Assembly (NCBI RefSeq): GCF_019352175.1
Contig: NZ_JACBYI010000004.1
Coordinates: forward strand, 226,366 to 290,365
Direction: 5' to 3'
DNA length: 64,000 nucleotides
From: Paenibacillus sp. S150
GTDB taxonomy: Bacteria > Bacillota > Bacilli > Paenibacillales > Paenibacillaceae
The notes under the pieces were generated by a model. That model saw only the letters and a program-made list of their open reading frames with translations. It had not been told where the DNA came from and ran no database searches. The position numbers and the translations under genes are program-made. Shown here in pieces: positions 16,096-26,239 of this stretch (position 1 is its first letter; each line of letters opens with the position of its first letter).

Positions 16096-17940
16096 TTATC
16101 CGATTGAAACGTTATACTTGCGCAGCCAGAGATTAACCTGGGACAGATAGGCGAACAGCTGCGGACCGGACATCAGCTGGCCGAACCAGGGCAGATTGCT
16201 GGAGGATTCCGGCGATGCGGCGATCTCGCGGATTTTGGACGGATCGATCAATGGCAGGATCGGCGAAGACGGATCATCGAGAATATTCAGCATCTGCGTC
16301 CGTACGGTGTTTAGGTACGCAGGGTTGTGTGTTTTGGGATATGGGCTTTTTTTGCGGTAGAGCACATCATCCGGCAGGATGCCCTCCAGCGCTTTGCGGA
16401 GTATGCCCTTTTCCCGGTTGCCTACGGTCTTGATTTCCCAGGGAATGTTGAATACGTACTGCACCAGCCGGTGGTCGCAGTAAGGCACGCGCACTTCAAG
16501 GCCTACTCCCATGCTCATCCGGTCCTTGCGGTCCAGCAGCGTTGGCATGAAGCGGGTAATATTGAGGTAGGACATCACGCGCATTTGCGCCTGTTTGCCG
16601 GTTTCACCGTCAAGCTTGGGTACTTCTGCTACCGCATCGCTGTATCTGTCGCCTAAATATTCCAGCGGACGTATCCATTCACTGACTTCGGGTGACAATA
16701 GACTTGCGCGCATCTTGGGGGCTACCGACCAGGGGAAGGTACCGGAGGACAGCATTTCCTCCCGGTGAAACCAGGGATATCCGCCAAAAATCTCATCGGC
16801 CGCTTCGCCGGAAATGGCGACGGTCGCCTCTTTTTTAATCTCCCGGCAAAATAAATACAGCGACGAATCCACATCTGTCATCCCCGGCAAATCGCGTGAG
16901 TAGAGGGCGTTGTCGAGTGCCGCCACCAGCTCCGGGGTATCAAAAGCGACGTAGTGGTGATTCGTATTCAGCTCGTCGACCATCCGCTTGATCCAGGGAC
17001 CGTCTGCGCCGGGCTGGAAGGAATGGCTTTTGAAATGCTTGTCGTTGTCTACATAGTCAACGGAATAAGTATCCACCCGGCCTTGCCCGCTGCGGTTGTA
17101 ATAATCCACAGCGAGTGCAGTCAATGCACTGGAATCAAGTCCGCCGGACAGCAGGGAGCAGACCGGCACGTCGGAGACGAGCTGGCGTTCCAGGGTATCC
17201 TGCAGCAGCTCGCGCACTCTGGCGGCGGTTTCCTCTTCATTTTCCGTGTGCTTGCAGCTCTCCAGCTTCCAGTAAGCATAGCTGCGGAGACCCTCGCGGT
17301 TATAAATCATGGCATGACCCGGACGAAGCTCGAATATATCTTTGTATACCCCCTGTCCCGGTGTGCGGGCCGGACCGATGATGAAGATTTCCGCCAAGCC
17401 TTCCGGTCCGACCTTCGGCTGTACTTTGGGGTGCTGCAGCAGCGCTTTGGGTTCAGAGCCAAAGACAAATACATCGTCTACCCGGCTATAGAACAGAGGC
17501 TTGACGCCCAGACGGTCACGTGCCAGAAACAGATGCTCGCGCACGCTGTCCCAGACGGCAAAGGCAAAGATTCCGTTCAGCTTCTCGGTGCAGTCCGGCC
17601 CCCACTCCATGTAGGCGTGCAGCAGAACTTCGGTGTCGCACTGGGTCTGGAAGTGATGTCCCCGCTGCTTGAGCTCGCTTTTCAGCTCGCCGGCATTATA
17701 TAATTCGCCGTTATACACTAGTGCATATACACTCTCGTCATGGCGGGCGATCATCGGCTGTGCGCCGTTCTCGGGATCGATTACGCTTAATCTGCGGTGT
17801 CCGAGGGCACACGGTCCTGAAATCCAGGTTCCGGCGGCATCCGGTCCGCGGTTGGATAAGGTCTCAGTCATTTTTACGAGCAGTTGCGAGTGCTGGGTAA
17901 GGTCGCCGCGCCACTGGATAAATCCGGTTATTCCGCACAT
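16096..17940 (-). CDS. asnB: Glutamine-hydrolysing asparagine synthetase
   Basis: Converts aspartate to asparagine with ATP and glutamine. The 614-residue protein starts MCGITGF, so Cys2 is the class II amidotransferase nucleophile; the glutaminase domain (about 1-210) shows NRGPDAAGTW and NGEIYN-type YNGELYN. The synthase domain has the PP-loop SLLSGGLDSSALTAL (about 260) and SGEAADEIFGGYPW. Length and pattern fit the AsnO/AsnB group of Bacillus; in Bacillus subtilis AsnO acts in sporulation, so a sporulation role is possible but not shown. The start has a gagagg site and no operon partners. Confidence 0.95.
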   Translation of the reverse strand: MCGITGFIQWRGDLTQHSQLLVKMTETLSNRGPDAAGTWISGPCALGHRRLSVIDPENGAQPMIARHDESVYALVYNGELYNAGELKSELKQRGHHFQTQCDTEVLLHAYMEWGPDCTEKLNGIFAFAVWDSVREHLFLARDRLGVKPLFYSRVDDVFVFGSEPKALLQHPKVQPKVGPEGLAEIFIIGPARTPGQGVYKDIFELRPGHAMIYNREGLRSYAYWKLESCKHTENEEETAARVRELLQDTLERQLVSDVPVCSLLSGGLDSSALTALAVDYYNRSGQGRVDTYSVDYVDNDKHFKSHSFQPGADGPWIKRMVDELNTNHHYVAFDTPELVAALDNALYSRDLPGMTDVDSSLYLFCREIKKEATVAISGEAADEIFGGYPWFHREEMLSSGTFPWSVAPKMRASLLSPEVSEWIRPLEYLGDRYSDAVAEVPKLDGETGKQAQMRVMSYLNITRFMPTLLDRKDRMSMGVGLEVRVPYCDHRLVQYVFNIPWEIKTVGNREKGILRKALEGILPDDVLYRKKSPYPKTHNPAYLNTVRTQMLNILDDPSSPILPLIDPSKIREIAASPESSSNLPWFGQLMSGPQLFAYLSQVNLWLRKYNVSIG

Positions 17941-18084
17941 GATGTTTCATCCTCTCTTTTGTGCGTATTGTTGTCCTTTCTTTTTTGCCAAGTAATACAG
18001 ATATATGCCGAAGGAAGGGATAAAATGTATGTCCTTATCCGAACACTAGGGGAGAGGGAAATTTGCCAGGAGGGATGATGACCA

Positions 18085-18441
18085 GTGTATTACATTAAAG
18101 ACGCCAAAATCCGCAGAATGACCGAATATGACGGCGCGCCATGCGCAGAGGTTGGCGTATTGCCGGGGGCTGTGGGCGATTCCGCACTTTTGGTGTACAT
18201 TGTTGAGGACCAGCGCGAGGAAGGCTATGAAATTGTGCGCATTTTGACGAATGACGCAGATACCGCAACCGATTGGTTTGACAACAATTTGCATGATGCG
18301 TTTGAGGATGTGACGGTCAGCGCGTTCGCCGGCAGCGCCATCATGACTCCCGAGGATGAACGGTCGAAGTTCCAGCGGGAGCTGCTCATTTTTGGGGATT
18401 TGAAAAAACAGCTGGAGGCGCATTTTCAGAAGCTGTCCTGA
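18085..18441 (+). CDS. Small conserved hypothetical protein
   Basis: A 118-residue acidic protein, MYYIKDAKIRRMTEYDG at the start and RSKFQRELLIFGDLKKQLEAHF at the end. I do not recognise a family. The N-terminal half looks alpha/beta and the C-terminal half helical; there is no signal peptide or membrane segment. The GTG start at 18085 lies 10 bases after caggaggga; the nearby ATG codons are out of frame. Coding bias matches the neighbours, so I consider it real. It lies upstream of tRNA-Arg and has no obvious functional partner. Confidence 0.72.
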   Translation: MYYIKDAKIRRMTEYDGAPCAEVGVLPGAVGDSALLVYIVEDQREEGYEIVRILTNDADTATDWFDNNLHDAFEDVTVSAFAGSAIMTPEDERSKFQRELLIFGDLKKQLEAHFQKLS

Positions 18442-18475
18442 GCTAACTAAAGAGCGGCATCTTGTGCCGTTAATA

Positions 18476-18543
18476 TCTGCCCCGGAGGCGGTTATTGAAG
18501 GAAGCGGCGGCTGGATTGCGGCTGCCTCCGCTCCGGGGGCAGA
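18476..18543 (+). other. GC-rich inverted repeat after the small gene
   Basis: tctgccccggag (18476-18487) pairs with ctccgggggcaga (18531-18543) across a 43-base GC-rich loop. It could be a weak terminator of the upstream gene, although it lacks a T-run. Confidence 0.5.
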
Positions 18544-18588
18544 AATGCCGGGAAAGTATGGCGGACGGGCAAACTTTTGAGCAGCCTC

Positions 18589-18616
18589 TTGAAAATTTTG
18601 CCGGATACGTTATAAT
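18589..18616 (+). promoter_or_regulatory. SigA-type promoter of tRNA-Arg
   Basis: TTGAAA (18589-18594), a 16-base spacer and TATAAT (18611-18616), ending about 50 bases before the tRNA. Confidence 0.8.
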
Positions 18617-18668
18617 AAATAACGTTGCGTTAATACATATGGCTTAAAAGTTTTCCATTTTCACATTT

Positions 18669-18742
18669 GTCCCGGTAGCTCAGCTGGATAGAGCATGCGC
18701 CTTCTAAGCGCACGGTCAGGGGTTCGAATCCCTTCCGGGACG
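18669..18742 (+). tRNA. tRNA-Arg, anticodon UCU
   Basis: A 74-base cloverleaf. Acceptor GTCCCGG pairs with CCGGGAC and is followed by discriminator G; the D-arm is gctc-agctggata-gagc; the anticodon stem tgcgc/gcgca encloses loop cttctaa with TCT at the anticodon; the T-arm has loop ttcgaat. CCA is not encoded. It decodes AGA and AGG. The hairpin aagcagcctccttcgggaggctgctt directly downstream probably helps transcription end. Confidence 0.97.
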
Positions 18743-18940
18743 TCACAAAGCAGCCTCCTTCGGGAGGCTGCTTGTGCGTCCGGGGAAGAGCAGCCCCCGG
18801 TGGGGTTCGTTGGAGCATAGGCATCGGGAGCCAACGCATCGCAATCAGCCCGTGAGGGCTGCATCCCTTCCGGGACGTCACAAAGCAGCCTCCTTCGGGA
18901 GGCTGCTTGTGCGTTCGGGGAAGAGCAGCCCCCGGTGGGG
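18728..18940 (+). repeat. 78-bp direct repeat including the tRNA-Arg 3' end
   Basis: Positions 18728-18805 and 18863-18940 are identical but for one base. Each copy includes the tRNA 3' end (atcccttccgggac), the downstream GC hairpin and a cagcccccggtgggg tail. The 57 bp between them show no gene. It looks like duplication by recombination at the tRNA end, such as a relict attachment site or a decayed second tRNA. Confidence 0.9.
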
Positions 18941-19010
18941 CCGCGGCAGCCTGTGTTCCCTGAACTTGAGTTACGGAAGTCCCCGCAGCAGCCTTCGCAA
19001 CCAGAGATGC

Positions 19011-19197
19011 TAAGTGGATTTTGTACCACTAAATTCTCCGGAATTCATGCCACAACGGGATTAGTGGGATTTTGTACACTTAATTCGGGGGAGTTCGGTG
19101 CTTGATGGCTAATTGAACCGAATTAGTGTTACTTTTTCCACTTCATGCTGCTAAGGGAGCTGAAGAAGCTTCGATTAGTGTTACTTTTTCCACTTAG
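19011..19197. repeat. Dispersed modular intergenic repeat, copy C
   Basis: Starts taagtggattttgtacca and ends gattagtgttactttttccac-tta, with inner blocks gattagtgggattttgtaca and aattagtgttactttttcca. Two of its four blocks are nearly identical to each other. The 230 bp that follow (19198-19429) show no gene. Confidence 0.87.
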
Positions 19198-19429
19198 AGT
19201 CTGGTGCAGCTCGTGTTACTAAAATCCGACGCAGCAAGCTGCGGGAAATTGAACCCGCAGCGATTAAACTAGGTGAGTGATCCTCAGGTTTTTGTTGTAT
19301 GAAATGCAGTTACCTGGCTCCTTGCTGCCGGTAAAGGTCTAGTCTTGCCTGGATTTACTTCCTGCTTTGCCTTGCTGACATATTTCCGGCTCTCCCGGCC
19401 AATTATATGCCCCCGGCAGTATGCTCCGC

Positions 19430-21295
19430 TTACATCCGCTCCGGCTTTGGCAGCCCGAGCACCTCAAGGACTTCACCCAGCGTGTTCCGGAAGCGTAAGG
19501 TCAGCCAGAGGCGGAAGCGGATGGAGGCGGCCTCACCTTTTAGAATCGGACATGCCGAATAAAAGTTATTGAACAGCGAAGCCAGTGTGTGAGCAAAGTT
19601 ACAGATGACATTTGGCGTCAGCTCAAGGCTCGCCGAATAAAGGGTGTCCTGCCAGGTGCTGAGCTGTCTCAGCAGGGCAAGCTCGGCTCTGTCCAGCTGT
19701 GCGGGGAACTGGGGAGGCGCGTCTGCTTTTGCCACAGTGTCAGCGGCTTTGCCGAGCACGCTCCCTGCACGCGCATAGGTGTACATCAGATACACTCCGG
19801 TGTTGCCGGAAATCTCTGTGGCCTGCTTGAAGTCGAAGACAATCTCTGTGCCCAGATTGAAGCGGAGCAGGTAATAACGGATTGCTGCGGTGGCGATGAG
19901 CCGGCTGGAGAGGCCGGTTTTGTCGGAGCGGGTAGCCTCGATGGTATTCTCCATGAGCTGAACCAGATCCGTTACCTTGACACCGATCCCCTGGCGGCCG
20001 GACATGGCGTAGGAGCTTTTGCCATCCGAGGTATCAATGCCGAGCTCGGCGGCGGAAGCCGGACTGAGTGAAACCACACCGTAGCTGACATGATGCAGCT
20101 TCTCTGCCTGCGCTGTGAACCCAAGAACCTCCAAAGCCTGCTTCACCATGGCCTGCGGATACTCCTGGCGGCAGTCGATAACGTTGACCACCCTGTCCGC
20201 TTTGCCAAAAGGCAGCTGTGCTCCGGTCAAGCCGGTTGTCCACAGGCCGGTGCTGAATTCGCTGTAGGCGAACTCCTTGTCCAGCAATCCGAACTTCCAG
20301 AGATGATAGGCGATATCCTTGGCGGTGTAGGTCAAAATCCCGTTTGAACGCACCAGCACCTTGTCCTTCTGATGATCCTCCGCATCGCTTTCTGCTCCCT
20401 CAGCCGCCGGTTGTTTCAGAACCCAGCAGCCTGCCAGCTTGCCCTCCGGCTCCTGGATGAATACGGCTGTCTGCTCCAGCAGCGAACAAGCCGAGGACCA
20501 GAAGCCCTCCTTTAAAATATTGCTCTCCCAGACCAAAAGATCGTACGCGATGCCGAAGCTCTTCATTTCCTCGACATGCTCTCTTACAATACGTTCAGCT
20601 ACCAGATTGCCCAGCCAGGCAGTGTTGCCGTGACCTCCCTCCAGCTCATGGAGAATCTCCGTCCGTTTATGGACCATGTCCGGCTGCTGTACATATTCCT
20701 TGTTGATGGCGGCGTAAATATCCCAGCAATAATCCCCGAACCGGGTATGCTCTCCAGCCAGCGGCACATGCAGCAAGCCCGCTACCGTATCCGCCAGCTG
20801 ATTGCCAAGATCATCCACATAGTTGTGGACTTCCACGCTGTAACCGGTTTTCCGCAAAATCCGCACCAGCGCATCCCCGATGCAGGAGTTTCTGAGATGC
20901 CCTATATGCATGGATTTGTTCGGATTTACGCTGGTGTGCTCAATGATGACTTTTTCCCCGCTGCCCGGAGGAAGCTCAAAGGAATGCGCTGCCCACACCT
21001 GCCAGTTGATGTATATGTTGATGAACCCGGGAGCCGCAATCCCGGTCCGCTGCAAAATGCCTCCAACTGCGCCCATCTGCTGCATCTCCGCGGCAATCAG
21101 TCCGGCGATGGCCATGGGGGCTTTGCGCAGTTTTTTGGCCAATTGCATGGCTATGCTGCTTGAATAATCGCCGAAATCGGCATTGGCAGGCTGCTCCAGC
21201 GAAACGGTTACCGGCTCTGCAGAGTCAGGACCGAGAGTGTTGATTACGTTGTGTACGCTTTGTTCCAAATGGCTTGTGATCAGCTGACTTAACAA
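19430..21295 (-). CDS. argS: Arginyl-tRNA synthetase
   Basis: Class I synthetase charging tRNA-Arg. The 621-residue protein has the N-terminal Add-1 domain (about 1-105, FGDYSSSIAMQLAKKL), the HIGH motif as HIGHLRNS in NKSMHIGHLRNSCIGD, the RNGILTYTAKDIAYH stretch, a KMSK-region variant reading MSGRQGIGVKV, and a C-terminal anticodon-binding helical domain (DALR) ending LEVLGLPKPERM. I start it at the TTG (21295) that follows aaggaggg by 6 bases, giving the normal family length; the frame extends 30 codons upstream through the leader. Expression is controlled by the T-box just upstream. Confidence 0.94.
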   Translation of the reverse strand: MLSQLITSHLEQSVHNVINTLGPDSAEPVTVSLEQPANADFGDYSSSIAMQLAKKLRKAPMAIAGLIAAEMQQMGAVGGILQRTGIAAPGFINIYINWQVWAAHSFELPPGSGEKVIIEHTSVNPNKSMHIGHLRNSCIGDALVRILRKTGYSVEVHNYVDDLGNQLADTVAGLLHVPLAGEHTRFGDYCWDIYAAINKEYVQQPDMVHKRTEILHELEGGHGNTAWLGNLVAERIVREHVEEMKSFGIAYDLLVWESNILKEGFWSSACSLLEQTAVFIQEPEGKLAGCWVLKQPAAEGAESDAEDHQKDKVLVRSNGILTYTAKDIAYHLWKFGLLDKEFAYSEFSTGLWTTGLTGAQLPFGKADRVVNVIDCRQEYPQAMVKQALEVLGFTAQAEKLHHVSYGVVSLSPASAAELGIDTSDGKSSYAMSGRQGIGVKVTDLVQLMENTIEATRSDKTGLSSRLIATAAIRYYLLRFNLGTEIVFDFKQATEISGNTGVYLMYTYARAGSVLGKAADTVAKADAPPQFPAQLDRAELALLRQLSTWQDTLYSASLELTPNVICNFAHTLASLFNNFYSACPILKGEAASIRFRLWLTLRFRNTLGEVLEVLGLPKPERM

Positions 21296-21384
21296 TGGGT
21301 TACCCTCCTTAAATGATGCAGCTATATTGCCCGCACAAATCACGTTCGTGTTCAGGTTCAAATCCTCGGCTCCGGTAAACACCA

Positions 21385-21625
21385 AAAAACCCCGTCTCTA
21401 AAAGAGACGAGGGCATAAGCGCTCGCGGTACCACTCTCGTTGCTGAACGCAGGGTTCAGCCGCCTCACAGGTTAACGGCCTTCAGCCGGGACTTCCTACT
21501 GCCAGTTCAAAAGTCCATCTCCCGGGTGCGCTTCATGACAGGCTCTGTACCGGCTTACACTCTCCCGGCTCGCTGGGACTAGGGTCCTGGATCACTACTT
21601 TCCCGTTCATTGAATGTAGATTTAT
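21385..21625 (-). promoter_or_regulatory. T-box riboswitch leader of argS
   Basis: On the minus strand the leader contains the T-box core agtggtaccgcg (about 21424-21435), followed by a terminator stem ccgtctct/agagacg with a T-run at 21382-21390. Upstream are a stem I with gatccagg and an extended 3' arm. The stretch tgaagcgcaccc holds a CGC arginine codon at 21528-21530, my candidate specifier. Uncharged tRNA-Arg would favour the antiterminator and raise argS expression. The T-box core and terminator are seen; the specifier assignment is inference. Confidence 0.92.
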
Positions 21626-21632
21626 TTTTATC

Positions 21633-21660
21633 AGTATAGCGAATTTATGGAAGAAAGCAA
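21633..21660 (-). promoter_or_regulatory. Promoter of the argS leader
   Basis: On the minus strand TTGCTT (21655-21660), a 16-base spacer, and TATACT (21633-21638), just upstream of the T-box stem I. Confidence 0.75.
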
Positions 21661-21957
21661 TAGCGAATGTCTTGGAAGCAATTATATAGATCGAACTTAA
21701 AAGCATCATCGAAAAAGGAAGAGTGGAAGAGTGGCGGAAGGGGAGTCTGGAACTGCAGGAGCGGAAGCGTCCGCCTTTGACTGCGGATTTCCACCGCGGA
21801 CAGCGGTATTGAATCGAGAAATCTGCAGGGCGGGCAGCGGCCGGAAGTCCAAACATTCTCTGGAGTCACGGCCGAACCTAAATTATAACAATCACAAGCT
21901 CAATCTATATAGTTTGAAAAATACATTTTCTATAATTATGCGTTTAAAGGAGTTTTG
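21661..21957. other. Divergent intergenic region without a supported gene
   Basis: About 300 bp between the argS promoter and the collagen-like gene. It contains GC-rich partial inversions around gcgtccgcc and ccgcggacagcgg and no convincing gene. Confidence 0.5.
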
Positions 21958-21991
21958 TCCACACGGCTGCTTCACCCTTTGAATATTAGTA
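21958..21991 (+). promoter_or_regulatory. Candidate late-sporulation promoter 1
   Basis: tccacacg, 15 bases, then gaatattagta. The same layout precedes the second collagen-cluster transcript at 23649. It resembles a SigK-type promoter (AC at -35, CATA-N3-TA at -10) with one or two departures. Confidence 0.45.
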
Positions 21992-22000
21992 TGTTGATAA

Positions 22001-23458
<1,458 letters not shown>

Positions 23459-23648
23459 CTCATCTGCATCAGTCTCATACAGGCAGATAAGATTGCCGTC
23501 CTCAACGCTGCGGAGCTGGCAACCGGCTAAGCAAGATAGCTTGTCTCCAATATCTTCCCTTCAGCACTATTCTCATAGAATCATCTTATTAATACACAAA
23601 TTTGCAAATGCGCTTCTGCTGATATTGATGAATGGCGCCTGTCCTCTG
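23459..23648 (+). other. Intergenic region between collagen-cluster transcripts
   Basis: No gene seen. The stretch precedes candidate promoter 2 at 23649-23680 and shows no clear terminator for the upstream gene. Confidence 0.5.
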
Positions 23649-23680
23649 TCCACACGTTAGCGCTGTATCCGAATATAGTA
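23649..23680 (+). promoter_or_regulatory. Candidate late-sporulation promoter 2
   Basis: tccacacg, 14 bases, then gaatatagta. The -10 part aatatagta fits CATA-N3-TA at every fixed base except the first, with AC 16 bases upstream, as for SigK. It lies about 90 bases before the stand-alone domain gene. Confidence 0.5.
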
Positions 23681-23768
23681 AATTGTGCGATTAATTATCA
23701 AACACTGCTAGAGTCTGAGATTCTCAGGCTGCAAATGGATGATTGATAAAAGAAGGAGGAATGGAAGG

Positions 23769-24128
23769 ATGGCCATATTATCAACTGGACCGATAGAAAA
23801 CAATCCAGTTCTCGGAGTTAGACCAACACAACAGGTTACGATTAAATTGGTATGCCGGGATACTGTGGATTCTGTCATGGTGTCCATTCAGGGTTATGTG
23901 CTAAGCACAACAAGAACGTTATATGTAAATGAAGTGCTCAATATTGCAGCTAATGAAGTAGTGACCAGAGACTATTTTGCGAATATGGATGCCTTCGAAT
24001 TTATTTTTACAACGGATTCTGCGGATCCGGAAGCGATAGGAATTTCATTGTGGGGCAAACAAGCCTCGGGGCAACTGGTTGATGCGCACCGGGTGGTGGA
24101 ACAAGAGAACACAGTTGAGGATGCTTAG
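23769..24128 (+). CDS. Stand-alone N-terminal domain of the collagen-like family
   Basis: The 119-residue protein consists only of the domain that opens both neighbouring collagen-like proteins: [18 protein letters not shown] at the start, RTLYVNEVLNIAANEVVTRDYFANMDAFEF in the middle (cited as RTLYVNEVLNI and DYFANMDAFEF) and ISLWGKQASGQLVDAHRVVE at the end. It has no Gly-X-Y tract. It could form the basal layer, or occupy sites on the same partner as the collagen proteins. I use the ATG at 23769, 8 bases after ggagga, instead of the upstream in-frame ATG at 23739. The next gene starts 45 bases on, so they are probably co-transcribed. Confidence 0.85.
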   Translation: MAILSTGPIENNPVLGVRPTQQVTIKLVCRDTVDSVMVSIQGYVLSTTRTLYVNEVLNIAANEVVTRDYFANMDAFEFIFTTDSADPEAIGISLWGKQASGQLVDAHRVVEQENTVEDA

Positions 24129-24173
24129 TGGAAGATAGAGTAAATCATCCAACAGAAAAGGAGAGCTGGAGCC

Positions 24174-25472
<1,299 letters not shown>

Positions 25473-25498
25473 CAGCTTGCCGCTTTTATAGAACCAAA

Positions 25499-25541
25499 AT
25501 ACAGGAACCCCTTGCCTTATGGGCTGAGGGGTTCCTGTTTC
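25499..25541. terminator. Terminator between the collagen and redoxin genes
   Basis: Stem acaggaacccct / aggggttcctgt with a loop of about 16 bases followed by tttctg; it serves the plus-strand gene and possibly the convergent redoxin gene. Confidence 0.85.
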
Positions 25542-25569
25542 TGTGCAGTCATGCAAATATAATATAGCT

Positions 25570-26151
25570 TTATACCAGGTCGCAGGCTTCGGCAGGCATC
25601 CAGTGGGCATCCTGGCCGTCCCATTTCACATTGCAGCCGATCGGGTTGGTTAGAGGCTCGCTGACGGGCTTGCCGCTAACCAGCTCTGTGAGCGCGTTAT
25701 CCAGATCGTTGACGGTCATTTTACCGGCTTCCCGGGGATTATCAATGCCGCGTCCGGTATAAACCAGCTTGCGGCTCCCGTCAAAGACAAAGAAATGGGG
25801 TGTGCGCAGCGCACCATAAGCCCGTGCAGTCTCCTGAGTGTCATCACGGAGATACACCCATGGAAATTTGTGCTCTTCCATGCGCGCAACCATATGCTCA
25901 TAGGAATCGTCAGGATGCGTAGTTTCGCTGTTGGCATTGATGCCTACAAAGGCCACGCCTTGTTCGCGGAACTTGTCCGCTGTACTGCGGGTCACTTCAT
26001 CGGACCCGACCACAAAAGGGCAATGATTGCAGGTGAAGAAGACAACCAGAAATTTACTTGAACCAAAGCTGTCCAGGGAATAGAATTGTCCATCCGTCGC
26101 TTTCAGGGAGAAGTCGGGCGCCTTGGCACCCGGCTCTAAGGTGAAGCTCAT
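25570..26151 (-). CDS. Thioredoxin-fold redoxin family protein
   Basis: The 193-residue protein is an AhpC/TSA-like redoxin with the active-site stretch [14 protein letters not shown] (CNHC as the CxxC pair), [19 protein letters not shown] at the N-terminus, and [19 protein letters not shown] containing the cis-Pro loop (TPHFF). No signal peptide is seen, so it should act in the cytoplasm as a disulfide or peroxide reductase; the partner is unknown. I start it at 26151 behind ggaggtgc; the frame runs 14 codons further upstream without a site. It lies 88 bases downstream of the SNF2 gene on the same strand. Confidence 0.9.
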   Translation of the reverse strand: MSFTLEPGAKAPDFSLKATDGQFYSLDSFGSSKFLVVFFTCNHCPFVVGSDEVTRSTADKFREQGVAFVGINANSETTHPDDSYEHMVARMEEHKFPWVYLRDDTQETARAYGALRTPHFFVFDGSRKLVYTGRGIDNPREAGKMTVNDLDNALTELVSGKPVSEPLTNPIGCNVKWDGQDAHWMPAEACDLV

Positions 26152-26239
26152 AGAAAAGCACCTCCATGAATTAGGTTGTGATGCCAGAATCACTACTATT
26201 ATAGCGGAATTGCGGCTAGAACCAAAATGGGGCTGTAGG

